Source of the DNA: Amanita rubescens
Lineage: Eukaryota; Basidiomycota; Agaricomycetes; Agaricales; Amanitaceae
Length of the DNA stretch: 64,000 nucleotides
Direction: 5' to 3'
Assembly (NCBI GenBank): GCA_015039365.1
Contig: WION01000210.1
Span: forward strand, 30,416-94,415
The translations under genes were made by a program, and so were the position numbers. This document shows, piece by piece, positions 1 to 9,716 of the stretch (its first letter is position 1; each line of letters begins with the position of its first letter). Under the pieces are notes generated by a model. That model saw only the letters and a program-made list of their open reading frames with translations, was not told the DNA's origin and did no database searches.

Positions 1-3000
1 CCCGGTTCCCGGCCTTCACCCAGCCTTAGCGTGCGCGCAAAGGCTCGAGAACAGTCTATTAAGACCGTTCTAGATAGAGATTCCCCGAAGGGAAGCTCTC
101 AAGCTGATCCAAAGCCTTCTGGTCCAGTTGTCTCAGCTCTTGCTCCTTCCTCGCACGGAAATGTTCGAGCACCCGAGAGATCGCCTGTTGGAAAGAGAGA
201 AGTCAGCATGGAGAAACGAATAAGTGCAGTTAGGCACTCACCTGTAGCCGAAGCAGCCCCCACGCTGCTGTCCATGCCCGTCTCCTGTATACGGGCCCCG
301 CCTGCTCCTTTGTCCAAAGACGGTACTTCTCTGTCATCCCGGGCGTTCCCAACACAGCGTGCGCATAACGCTAGTGGCATGCATCGAGTAGTGAGCACTA
401 CGACTCGCCGTGAGATCAAGACTCCCTCCCGAGTCTCCCGAGAGCCTGCTTCACCACAGTCTGGCAAAACACTGCTGCAAACGGTTTCTGAGCGACGAGT
501 CGGGTTTAAAGCCACCTTACAACGGTATGATAAATCGCCGTCTGCTGGCGTTCAAGAACGCTCTACAGTGTGTCCTAAGGAAGGGGAGGAACGGCGGATG
601 TTCTCCGTCATTAACATTCAGATCAATAAAGGCGAGAAAGTCTCACCTGAACCTTCAGAAGCTCCGAAGCAAATGTACAATCCTCCGAGTGCTACCTACG
701 AGCCGACATCAGCTTGCAAACCCGCAACTCTATCACCCAGCCTTAGTGTGTGCGCCAAGGCTCAAGAACAGTCTATCAAGACCGTTCTAGACAGAGAATC
801 CCTAAAAGGAAGCTCTCGTGTTGGTTCAGTACCCTCCGGTCGAATCGTATCAGCTCCTACACCTAAACGCAGGAACGCTATGACTCCTATGAAGCCATCT
901 GCGAGAAAAGTGGAGGATAGCCTGGAGAAACGGACGAGTGCAACTAAACACTCACCTGTACCAAACGCAGCCCTCATGCTGCGTAATTCCACATCCGTCC
1001 TCTCTATACGGCCCGCTCTCGCAATTTCCTCCAAAGATGGAGCTAGATCATCTTTACAGGTGACTTCGACGCTGGTTCCTTCAAGCGTAATCAATGCGTG
1101 TCAAGTAGTAAGCGAGACAACTCGCCGTAAGGTTGAGACTCTCCCGAGACTCTCTCTCGAGTCTTCTTTGATGCGGTTTGGTAAAACACCGATAGCGGGT
1201 GTTGTAGAATGCTCCAACGAGCGTTCTAATGTCGATTTAGGGCCAGCTATCAAGCAAGCCCTGATGTCCTCTTTTTCATCCAAGATGGGGGAGAAACGAC
1301 GGGTTTCTGACACCATCGTCAGTAGGAATAAAGGAACGAATGAGGGCACATACCAAGAGGTAAAGACTCTCTCTCGAGTCTCATCAAAGACCACAACTCC
1401 GTGGTCTGATGAACCGCCATCAGCCGGTGTTCAAGAACGCTCGGTAGAGTGTTCTGAGGTTACAGTCGGGCCTTTTCCTGTTGAGCAAGCACAGAGGCGC
1501 CCGATTTCTTCTTCAACCAAGGTGGAGGAGAGACGGATGCCTGATGCCATCGTCAGTAGTCATAATGCAGGAAAAGAAGATGAGAGCTCAACTAAACCCT
1601 ATGCTGCCTTCACGCCGCACGCCTCCGCTCCGATTGCCCTGTCCGTTCCTCTCACATGCACCGGACCCCTTCTTCTACCCTCGGGTGGCACAATACCCCA
1701 TATTGAGGTGGTATCTGGACAATGTGATCTAAACGTCGTCAATAAGGCTTCAGGAGCGTATGGCCTATGCTCACCTAGTCTCGAATCGGCTGCTCGAAAG
1801 CAGCCTGTTACTTCCATCATCCCTCCTTCTGTCGAAGGGGAAGGGCAGCTCGCGAGAGCTGCTGCATATATTCAAGAGCGTATCAAACGTCACTCTTCTG
1901 CGCCTGACGAATTTCCTCGTTATGGTTCCAAAGAACCTCCCGATAAGCGTATGGAAATTGCATCAACAGCAATCGAGTCGCGACGTCTAGAAACAGATGT
2001 CGTTAGAGCAAGGTTGGAGGCGAGAACAACGCTCACCTTGCCCCCTTGTCGTACAAAGGGCGTCAAGCTCTCTCATTCATCGCCAGAGGCTACTCTTGAG
2101 TTGCCTGACTCGAGTCTTGGGACCTCGGTCACGGATGGTCAGGATTTGAAGCCACGACAAGCTGTCGAGGCGGTCAGATGCGCTGACGAGCGTCTAAAGA
2201 CTGAGGAATCAGTCTTGGAGGAGTCGGTCATGCCAGCTCCTCGGGTTATTAAGAGCGAATGGGCTCCCGAAGGACAGCCTGTGTCCTGGGCTGTCAGTAA
2301 GATAGAAACGAGGAGTGCATGTCTGCGCTCACCTGTTACCTCAGCGGCCCTCACGCCGTTTGCTCCCTTACCTGCCTTCCTGTCGCAGGCCCTTCCATCC
2401 AGTCTGCTGAGTCCAGAACTCAGCGGTTTTCTTATGAAGTCTCCTGGTGAAGGAGACTGCGAGTGGCGACCTATTAAGGCCGCTAACTCACCGAACAATC
2501 CGGGTGTTGGAATGCAATCACCTGAATCCAAGACCAGCGTATTAACGCTAGTCTCAAAGCCCAACATAGCCGGGGTTCCGTCTCCTCGCTTCTTGAGTGA
2601 CGAGCATAAGTGGCGAGCCTGTTGCAAGCCGCCAAACGCAGTAGCATCAGCACAACGACGTCTATTCGCTATCGTCATTGAGTTGATCTTATTGAGTGCT
2701 ACGTGGCACTCACGTGAAGCTAAAACAAGCCCTGAGATCGTCATCAAGCCCAAATGCGCTCGGGATGATCTGCATTGCCTCCCAAAGGGATCGTCGGGCC
2801 ATAGATTATTTATTTCAGTTGACACAGTCACCCAAAATGTGATACGCGATGATGCTCGCCCAAACGAGTCTTGGAGAACCATCGCGCAAAGCCTGTTTAC
2901 GCTGGGGGTGATCAAGCAGATGGAACTCGAGACAAACTCCCACACCATCTTGCATCCTACGGCAAGGCCGAGCCCCAAGAAGCAGGGCCAAGCTACTGCG

Positions 3001-4806
3001 CCACAGGGGCTCCTGGATGCTTCCATCTTCCGGCCTTCGTTCAGCCTCAGCGTACACGCTAAGGCTCAAGAACAGCCTATCAAGGCCGTTCTGAATGTGG
3101 CTCTTGCGTCGTCATCCAAGCGTTGCGAAAACCGTGAATCTACAAAACATTCCGTGGACAAGGCCGACATTAGTGCAAGGAAGGGTTTGAATGCTACTGA
3201 ATGCCCACCTTTACCCAATGCAGTCTCAACGCTGCATAGATCCTTGCCTATTCCCTCTCTACGGGCCCCTCATGTCCGTTATTTCAAAGATAGGGATGCT
3301 CCGTCCTTTCCGATGAATTCGACACAATGCATGCTGGGGGTAGTCAATACGCGTCGAGTGATGAGCATTGTGACTCACTTCAAACCTGAGACTCCCTCTC
3401 AAGTCTCTCGTGAAGTCTCTTCACCGTGGTTGGGTAAAGCGCCGTCCGTGGGTGCTCAAGGATGCTCCGATGAGTGTTCTAACAATGCTGTAGGGCATGC
3501 TATTGAGCAAGCCCTTGTCCTTTCTTCTTCGAAAGAAGGGGAGGAACGGCGAGCCTGTGATGCCATCATCAGTATACTGAGGAAGAATGAAAGAGACTAT
3601 TCACCTGAGGCCTCGGTAGCCCCCACGCTACCTGTTTGCGCTTCCGCTCCATCACTCATCATTCCCGCACAAACTGCAAACCCTCGTCTGCCTACAGCCG
3701 AGCCCATGTCACCTATTAATACGGTACCAAGACGATGTGATCTAGACATTGTCTGTGAGACGCCAATGGCGAGTGACAGACTGCACTCACCAAGTTCTGA
3801 AACTGCCCGAAAGCAGTTTGTGCCTGTTGGTGTCCTTTCCGAAACCGGGGAAAGAACGTGGCTAGCTAGAGCTGTCACGTACATCAAAGAACGACTGATT
3901 GGTCGCTCTTCCGCATGCGACGAGTTCGAACGTTGCAGCCACAAGGGTCCACCTGACAAGTTCCGGGAATCCGAGAATAGCGAAGAGATTCGACATCATA
4001 GGATAATAGACATCGTAAATGAGTTAAAGGCGAGCAGGAAACCACGCTCACCTGGAGCTTGTCTCGAAAGCTATGAGCCCTCCCGATCTCTGCCCGAGGC
4101 TGTCAATCCACAGTACAGCAGCCTGTCAATCCACAGCTGCAAAAAGGCCCTCTGGGCGGTCACAAGCTTGTTGCCCGTCTTGTCTGTACCGCACGCAGCC
4201 TTTTCGCCACGTCTGCCCTCCAAGTCTGCAGTTTCGCAGCAGACTGTTCTTCTCAGTTGGTCAAGTCTTGAGCTCGACGGACTCATTACGAAGTCCTCGA
4301 ATGACAAAGACTGTAAGCTACGACCTTATAAGATTGTTAGCTCATCGAGCCTTCCGGGTGATGGAACACACCCACACGAAGCCAAGACTGGTATACTATT
4401 ACCAGTCTCAAAACCCAACGAGGCTCAGGAACCTTCTTCTCGCACCTTGAATATCGAGCTCGAGTGGCGAGCGCATTGCAAGCCACCAAATGTCGCGGTT
4501 GAACCTGAACGGCACAATAGTAGCATCGTTAGCAAAGCTGTTGAGTCGAGTGCTACGAAGCACTTACTATCAGCCAAGGCAGCATTCGTGCTGCCTATGT
4601 CGCCATCTGCACGATCGCTGCGGACATGTAAACCGCGCCATATAAGTCCCGAGCTCATCACACGAGTTCTTAAGCCACCCGATTGGGCAGCTTTTCGACA
4701 ACCTCTAAATGAGGTTGTCAGTAAACTCAAAGTTAGACGAGGGTTTAGTCGCTCACCAGTAACGCGACTTGTCTTCATTTCCCCATCTTCCGCTGTCTTC
4801 GAGTGA
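1..4806 (+). CDS. Large internally repeated Ser/Pro/Arg-rich ORF, 5' end outside window
   Basis: The plus frame starting at base 1 is open from the window edge to a TGA at 4804-4806, about 1,600 codons without a stop. The GTG at 31 is only an arbitrary start. The product is rich in Ser, Pro, Arg and Lys with no recognisable domain, signal peptide or membrane segment. It consists of three in-frame repeat units with modules in one order: AKAQEQSIKTVL, then LEKRTSATKHSPV, then GEERR, then ITYIKERL-like, then ELEWRAHCKPPN-like. Unit shifts are multiples of three (49 to 766 is 717, 766 to 3070 is 2304), and the diverged copies stay in frame, which argues for past coding selection. Against a simple gene, the same DNA is full of hairpins and its minus strand carries intron-like signals. 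I do not recognise the family. It could instead be an antisense open frame of a repetitive element. Confidence 0.4.
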   Translation, partial: PGSRPSPSLSVRAKAREQSIKTVLDRDSPKGSSQADPKPSGPVVSALAPSSHGNVRAPERSPVGKREVSMEKRISAVRHSPVAEAAPTLLSMPVSCIRAPPAPLSKDGTSLSSRAFPTQRAHNASGMHRVVSTTTRREIKTPSRVSREPASPQSGKTLLQTVSERRVGFKATLQRYDKSPSAGVQERSTVCPKEGEERRMFSVINIQINKGEKVSPEPSEAPKQMYNPPSATYEPTSACKPATLSPSLSVCAKAQEQSIKTVLDRESLKGSSRVGSVPSGRIVSAPTPKRRNAMTPMKPSARKVEDSLEKRTSATKHSPVPNAALMLRNSTSVLSIRPALAISSKDGARSSLQVTSTLVPSSVINACQVVSETTRRKVETLPRLSLESSLMRFGKTPIAGVVECSNERSNVDLGPAIKQALMSSFSSKMGEKRRVSDTIVSRNKGTNEGTYQEVKTLSRVSSKTTTPWSDEPPSAGVQERSVECSEVTVGPFPVEQAQRRPISSSTKVEERRMPDAIVSSHNAGKEDESSTKPYAAFTPHASAPIALSVPLTCTGPLLLPSGGTIPHIEVVSGQCDLNVVNKASGAYGLCSPSLESAARKQPVTSIIPPSVEGEGQLARAAAYIQERIKRHSSAPDEFPRYGSKEPPDKRMEIASTAIESRRLETDVVRARLEARTTLTLPPCRTKGVKLSHSSPEATLELPDSSLGTSVTDGQDLKPRQAVEAVRCADERLKTEESVLEESVMPAPRVIKSEWAPEGQPVSWAVSKIETRSACLRSPVTSAALTPFAPLPAFLSQALPSSLLSPELSGFLMKSPGEGDCEWRPIKAANSPNNPGVGMQSPESKTSVLTLVSKPNIAGVPSPRFLSDEHKWRACCKPPNAVASAQRRLFAIVIELILLSATWHSREAKTSPEIVIKPKCARDDLHCLPKGSSGHRLFISVDTVTQNVIRDDARPNESWRTIAQSLFTLGVIKQMELETNSHTILHPTARPSPKKQGQATAPQGLLDASIFRPSFSLSVHAKAQEQPIKAVLNVALASSSKRCENRESTKHSVDKADISARKGLNATECPPLPNAVSTLHRSLPIPSLRAPHVRYFKDRDAPSFPMNSTQCMLGVVNTRRVMSIVTHFKPETPSQVSREVSSPWLGKAPSVGAQGCSDECSNNAVGHAIEQALVLSSSKEGEERRACDAIISILRKNERDYSPEASVAPTLPVCASAPSLIIPAQTANPRLPTAEPMSPINTVPRRCDLDIVCETPMASDRLHSPSSETARKQFVPVGVLSETGERTWLARAVTYIKERLIGRSSACDEFERCSHKGPPDKFRESENSEEIRHHRIIDIVNELKASRKPRSPGACLESYEPSRSLPEAVNPQYSSLSIHSCKKALWAVTSLLPVLSVPHAAFSPRLPSKSAVSQQTVLLSWSSLELDGLITKSSNDKDCKLRPYKIVSSSSLPGDGTHPHEAKTGILLPVSKPNEAQEPSSRTLNIELEWRAHCKPPNVAVEPERHNSSIVSKAVESSATKHLLSAKAAFVLPMSPSARSLRTCKPRHISPELITRVLKPPDWAAFRQPLNEVVSKLKVRRGFSRSPVTRLVFISPSSAVFE
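12..4806. repeat. Three-unit diverged tandem repeat underlying the large ORF
   Basis: Unit A is about 12-730, unit B about 731-3029 and unit C about 3030-4806. Each unit opens with CAGCCTTAGCGT or a close variant, followed by GAACAGTCTAT or GAACAGCCTAT. Unit A lacks the distal modules. Unit B carries the GEKRR/VEERR module twice (about 1260-1340 and 1490-1570). Unit C has one copy of each module. Copies are well diverged yet in phase, so the array is old. Confidence 0.75.
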
Positions 4807-5729
4807 CTCCCGAGATCGGCTAACAAGCTGATCTAGTTCCTGTAAATATGTGGATAGGAACATCAGTTATTATTCAAATTTTACGCTCGAGTCACCAATG
4901 GCTCACCTAATATTCAACAACAGACAGAACTCGTTTGAGCCTGTCTCTAATCCCTTCATCGTGTTCCAGTATATCCCCTGAAATCGGCTACTATGCCGAT
5001 TTAACGTCTAAGATGTATCCAAATAATCAAATAATAAGTTCGAGTCAACCAATGGCTCACCTAATTGAATCGACGTCAGATAAGGCTCATACGAGCCTCG
5101 TCTCTAAAATCAAATGCGCCTCTTTCTTCTTGAAGAAGGGAAGGGGACTCGTAGCGAGTTGTATCGATCCGCTGCAGGTCCTAGCATAATGGAGAGTCTT
5201 AACAGACTCTCCATCGACACTCAAGGACTCATTTGAGTCCTCAATAGATTCGGCGTGATCGCTGGAATGACGGCATCTAGTACATGATGCAGTCAGCCCG
5301 GACAGACGAAATATAGAGGAGACTCACCTTTTGTTTCTGCTCCTCCTCGCTCTGTCATCCTTCTTTCAATGCTCGCGCTGACGGAGCCTTAGCCGGCACA
5401 CTAGGAGCGTTGATGCCGAGTCTACACCTTCGAACAGGCTGTCTGCCCAACCCGTGATAGCCTCAGGGCTCATTCGAGTCCTCCCCAGGCCTAAGTCGCA
5501 CACGAGCGATCTTTGTCGCAAAAGTCCTCACAACGCTGTACGAGAAGGACCGACCCAAAGTCTTGTCCGCAGGACAACGGGCGACCCAAAGTATACCGTC
5601 AACTCTCCCTCTCGTGCTCTCTTCGGATCGTGGCTATGCTGTCCTCTGTGTTGGAGGATACGAATGGTGCTGTAGTGCCACTGGAATGGATCAGCTTGCA
5701 CAAAGAAAGAGATAACGAGTCGGACTCAC
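185..5729 (-). other. Series of spliceosomal-intron-like segments on the minus strand
   Basis: Read on the minus strand, at least eight segments have a full intron signature: 241-185, 646-575, 955-899, 1774-1729, 2332-2279, 4906-4840, 5337-5277 and 5729-5670 (46-72 nt). Donors are CAG|GTGAGT, CAG|GTGAGC, AAG|GTGAGT and similar. Branch-like CTGAC or CTGAT sites precede pyrimidine-rich acceptors ending CAG or TAG. In 241-185 the branch CTGAC lies at 206-202, before a CTTCTCTCTTTCC tract and CAG. These lengths and signals are typical of basidiomycete introns. No long minus frame joins the presumed exons by eye, so the transcript could be non-coding or more fragmented than I can resolve. Confidence 0.4.
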
Positions 5730-6250
5730 CTTGTTTACTATTGTCATCCCTCGCTCCTCACTCCTCTTGTTCCTCCCAGGCTGCTATAGCGGGAAACAGG
5801 ACGGCCGTGAAGGCTGTCCTCTCAGACCTTCCTGGTGGAGGTCTTCGTGTTGTTATCGTTATCGCCGCTGGCGATAAACGATGTTTGACGCGCCTGGTCA
5901 CATGTCACATGACCTCTGGCTTCCGGCTCGCGAGTTTGAGCCAGTAATCACACTCGAGACCACAATGGAGCGCGAGATGTGTTCGCTTTCGCTCCGCCCA
6001 TCGGGATTTTCCTATCGCGCCTCAAGCATCGAAAGATGCTCCGCTTCATCTACGTCCAGCTGGGATGCATGCCTTCGCCACCAGGGCGCGCCGACTTGTC
6101 GCGCGCTCTACTTCCTAAACCATGTCACAGTCGTGACGACCTTCCTTAACAGGAAGGCACGTCGAATTTCAACGCACCTGCTTGTCAAATGATGAGTAGG
6201 CTACCTCTCCTCACGGACGTAGCCAATATGTTCGCCTTTTCGGAGGATTA
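4807..6250. repeat. Hairpin-rich non-coding continuation of the repeat array
   Basis: No convincing gene here. The stretch carries near-perfect short stem-loops: 4813-4834, 4981-5002, 5083-5098, 5189-5214 (11-bp perfect stem, TAAC loop), 5224-5241, 5465-5482, 5798-5820, 5859-5877, 6025-6040 (GAAA loop) and 6140-6157 (TAAC loop). A block containing CCAATGGCTCACCTAAT occurs twice, near 4896 and 5050. CTCACCTT followed by a T-rich tract occurs twice, near 5334 and 5726. Plus-strand frames of 70-140 codons in this stretch are out of phase with each other and I do not call them. Confidence 0.6.
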
Positions 6251-7020
6251 ACACCCTTTCTTATCCCCCACATACCAACAAGAGAGTACGAATTTTGCAG
6301 TTGCAGGAGTCATATTTTCTATATACTCTCAATATTCTCCCTTCACAAGCCTGTATCTCGAGGGGACTTGCATGTTCCTTATGCACCCCGCAGGCGTGGT
6401 GGGTAGGGGAGAGTATGGGGGAGCTGGCCACACAGTGGACAGTCCCTCTTGGCCTCCTCCAAAGGCCAATAACTAAGGTTGTCTATCAAGATGACCTCTA
6501 TTCATTAAGGAAGAATTCTGGTTTAGCCCAGAAATTTTTCCTTTCTCTTCTGCCAATAATTTACGTACACGTAAATCTGGTGGGGGAGGGGTCAGGAGCA
6601 CATTTTATGTGTTCCTTCTTATCTTTGAGACTGCAGGGCAGTCTGGTGGGGGAGAGTGTAATGGGTGACTTACCCGTTTAGGGAAGTCAGAGATAATATG
6701 TACAAATAGTATAGTATATGCATGTTTAGCCTTGTATTAAGGCATCTCACAACCACCTACTACGCGACGAATAACATTCGGTTCAGTGTAGCTCGGGTGT
6801 TCACATAAGATACAACATAACAACTTATAAGTTGTTACACTAGCCTACTCTGCAACTTTGTAGTTGTTTCCCTCATTTGACAGGTGTGTTTGCAAAATGC
6901 TGTACCTACTAAGCTTCCACACTAGAACCATCTGGCAAATCAATGGTTTAGTAAACAAGTGATGCAATGAGACGGACTAGGGCTATGTAAAACTAGTATG
7001 GATACATATATTGAAAGAAC
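6251..7020. other. No gene seen; possible short LTR 6657-6839
   Basis: G-rich tracts of the GTGGGGGAG type recur near 6415, 6580 and 6645. The last one directly precedes 6657, which starts TGTAATGGG; a matching TTACA end lies at 6839. This gives a 182-bp TG...CA segment with a polypurine tract before it, compatible with a 3' LTR. There is no matching target duplication, so the LTR call is weak. The rest of the stretch shows nothing I can support. Confidence 0.25.
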
Positions 7021-7029
7021 ACCTCAAGT

Positions 7030-7260
7030 TTGCAATAGTGCCCCTTAGACAGTCAGACAGTCAGACAATAAGTGTATCAGCAGCTGACAGTGCCTCTTAG
7101 ATAGTCAGACAATCAGACAACTTATGCAACAGTGTCTCTCAGATAGTCAGATAGTCAGACAATTAGTGTATCAGCATTCATCAGTGTCTCTTATGTAAGG
7201 CAGTCAGACACAGTCAGACAATCAGTGTGTCAGACAGAATCAGATGCAATCAGACTTTTG
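7030..7260 (+). repeat. Degenerate minisatellite based on AGTCAGACA
   Basis: Blocks of roughly 55 bp repeat the order CAGTGYCTCTTA, one to three AGTCAGACA words, then TTAGTGTATCAGCA. The same words occur in the opposite sense at 39370-39525. No coding capacity. Confidence 0.6.
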
Positions 7261-7869
7261 CTGTGTTAGCTGATGGTCATCCAGTAGGTCACTTCTGTAC
7301 TACTGATAATTGAGATCCTTAAAGTCTGCTTAGATGCCCAGCCTTTTCAGCTAACAGATGTGGTTGCTGGAGGTATGCATAAGCTGGTAGGTTTGAGAGG
7401 GAGGTGGCAGGTGATTGCAAGTGGTTCCTTGTGATGGTAATGAGGTAGACCATATTGATAACTTGAATTGCTGGCATGTCAGCCACCATTGATCACTAGC
7501 TGTCAATATTCTGCTAACAACTGCTCAGCAATGTATCTCCAGATAGTCATCTCCAAATTTCAAAGCCCCCCACATGATTACAGAACCCTCATGACAACCT
7601 TCTCACATCTATTCATGACCTCTGAGGCCCTGCAATGTTATGTGAGGTCATCAGCAACCACTGCCACACTCCAACTGCTAGTCATAGATGGAAAAATGTC
7701 ATATAGCAATAGTCTGTGGCTTTTGTATGGTTAGCTGATACTGATCCAAGGACTATCTTGGTATTTGGACTCTATGCATGTCCTAAGATAATAAATTTTA
7801 TATAGGTTTGATCTTATGAATTTTCTATATTTTTTGGAATTTTTTCCATATTTTTTAATGCATATATTG
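7261..7869. other. No gene seen
   Basis: AT-leaning sequence. One 88-codon plus frame (7468-7734) has no recognisable domain and no neighbours supporting it, so it is not called. Nothing else structured was noticed. Confidence 0.4.
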
Positions 7870-8075
7870 CTACATGGAATCCAGACAGTCTACCAGGAAT
7901 TCAGGTGTAAATCATGTTTTTGCCTGTTGCCAGGAATGTGCCTGGACTGAGCATGGAATCCACATGGACTCCATGGAATCCTGGTAGAATTTCCACAGAA
8001 ATTTCCTTTTTGCAAGGAATCCATGTGGAATCCATGGAGTCAGCCAGGATCCTGCCAGGAAGTGTGGGGGAGGGT
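7870..8075. repeat. GGAATCC-type repeat ending in a polypurine-like GTGGGGGAGGG
   Basis: Words such as GGAATCCA, TGGACTCCA and CCAGGAAT recur and self-complement. The block ends in GTGTGGGGGAGGGTAAAGT. A similar block at 50455-50800 ends in ATGTGGGGGAGTGTAAAGT, and one at 37841-38010 has the same words. The shared end suggests a dispersed element with a polypurine tract, but neither terminus is defined. Confidence 0.45.
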
Positions 8076-8244
8076 AAAGTACTGCCCTCTTTCACACGTC
8101 ATGCCCACTTGCAACAATCCCATACACTAGTATCAACAACTACTTGGATGGTATGGGCCGCCAAGCGGCAAATCCGAGGCCGTTTTTTACCGTAATTCAT
8201 TGCGAGAGTGTCATTGCTGCGTCGGGTAGGTGTGGCAGTGCAGT

Positions 8245-8352
8245 ATGTACATATTTACACACCGGGAGTTGCCGCCATCTTAAAGTCGCGTTACAAAACA
8301 TCGTGGGGCTCGGCTCTTATAAGACCGAGCCTCATTTCATTTCGGCCTTGGA
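8245..8352 (+). repeat. Dispersed repeat, inverted copy at 39531-39632
   Basis: CCGCCATCTTAAAGTCGCG followed by TTACAAAACATCGTGG and GCTCGGCTC matches the reverse complement of 39531-39632. There the same positions read CTGCCATCTTAAAGTTGTG, CATTGCAG and GCTCAGCTC. Most differences are C-to-T or G-to-A at CpG. Element type unknown. Confidence 0.6.
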
Positions 8353-8467
8353 ATTACAGATTATTTCCCACGTAAATAGATCCTTTTAGACCTTATTCCA
8401 TAGTTTAGTCATATGGAAGCTAATATATAGATTTTGGGGCATCACTGACGCCACTCCCTTGGAACCC

Positions 8468-8530
8468 ATACTCCCCCATAACCCATACCAATTTCTGTCC
8501 ACCAAGGGGTATAGGTTATGAGGGAGTTGA
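8468..8530. repeat. Imperfect inverted repeat
   Basis: CTCCCCCATAACCCATACC at the left pairs with GGGTATAGGTTATGAGGGAG at the right around a loop of about 20 nt. It may be a small foldback element. No target duplication is evident. Confidence 0.45.
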
Positions 8531-8609
8531 CTGTAAGTAACTGAGCATTATTACATTAGTTAGTGTAAACTAATGATATCACTTATATTCACTATATACT
8601 GTATGTATA

Positions 8610-9030
8610 TTGTATATTATAAGTTCAACATTTATAACTGAACGATTATACAACATTGGTAACATGTTTAAGAAACCTTTTACATGTTTAGCAGTAAATA
8701 AAAAACAAAAAGATAAAGTACATCTGACATGTCCATGTCCGGAATGTGTTGAGATCTGTACTGGAGATACACTATGGATGTGTGACTCCAGTGCATCAGA
8801 TCACTTTACCTTTAGTAGGAAAGATTACTCTGAATACAGAGAATTTCCTGCAAATGAAAACCATAAAGTAAAAACTGCCAATGGTATAGATTGTCTTGAG
8901 GGATTTGGCACAGTTATTCTTGAACACAAGTTATCCACAGGGGAAACAACACTCATAAAGCTCTTCCCTGTACTTTATATGCCAAAGGCAACTGCACATT
9001 TAACCCCAAACAGCAGATTGATCTGACAAG
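8610..9030 (+). pseudogene. copia-1 protease fragment
   Basis: The frame encodes the end of Gag and the aspartic protease of a Ty1/copia polyprotein. WMCDSSASDHFTFSRKD is the active-site region; the expected D-S-G-A triad motif reads DSSA, so the conserved Gly is lost (copia-2 has DSGA). The fragment stops where gypsy-D inserted, and the Pol sequence resumes at 15322. The start is artificial, since homology to copia-2 starts around the YNIGNMFKKP motif. It cannot act as a protease. Confidence 0.8.
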
Positions 9031-9035
9031 GATTA

Positions 9036-9716
9036 TGTTAGGAGGTGATCCCGACACAATCACTAAGACTGTTATGTTTGTTCGTTCACTGATAAGTCAA
9101 GCCTATCAGGTACCGTAGGTTCCTCAAGGGAGTTCTGGCACTTAAGAATGTTCAAAGAATAAGAGTGTTATCAGATAAGTCCTCAAGGGAGCTCAGACGA
9201 TAACGAGACAGATTTTGACTGTTAAAACTAGACTGAGGTCTAGTCGTATATTTGCATAGTTTATATAGTACAAGGTATGTACGCAAATATAGTAAGTAGG
9301 AATACATGTGATAATGAAACAGTTGCATGTGATAATGGAATGGTTTACATGTGATAATCGACATGCATGTGATAAAATAGAATAGCATATGATAAACGAT
9401 GAATGTTCCAGAAGGAACGCATATGCAATCAATGATGTAGGAGAGATGACATCATGACATGGATGATAAGATAAAGAAAAAGATAGGCCATGACATACGT
9501 TTGTAACAAAGACACCCGAGCTTGAACGCAGAAATGAGAAGTGAGACTTGATTGCATCTATGGATGACAGAAACAATCGTAAGGCTAAGGGATACATAGG
9601 TAAGTTCAGGTATATATACTCTGACTCGTTATCCCCATGCCGTCATTCCGCAGAATTCTTATGTAAGTGTGGGAACATTCTGTAAATAAAATGAAAATGA
9701 AATGTCGGCCGTTACA
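9036..9716 (-). repeat. gypsy-D 3' LTR, interrupted
   Basis: LTR segments 9036-9069 and 9514-9716 together match 15068-15316. They are separated by a solo LTR of another family with target duplication AAGAC. The inner end is CCGTTACA at 9716. Confidence 0.85.
9070..9508. mobile_element. Solo LTR of the gypsy-B family
   Basis: Runs from TGTTATGTTTGTTCG to CGTTTGTAACA and is flanked by AAGAC on both sides (9065-9069, 9509-9513). It matches the LTRs of gypsy-B (51766-52178, 61746-62177) and the solo LTR at 41574-42018. The CAAGGGAG boxes and the AACTAGACTGAGGTCTAGT segment are shared. It arose by LTR-LTR recombination. Confidence 0.9.

Noticed and set aside
2139..3069. 295-codon minus-strand ORF as a separate gene
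   Set aside because: It runs through intron-like segments and the antisense of the repeat ORF without homology or repeat-frame conservation that I can show.
5454..6192. Three overlapping plus ORFs (73-144 codons) after the big ORF
   Set aside because: They overlap in different frames, lack the repeat modules in phase and are embedded in hairpin DNA; more likely chance.
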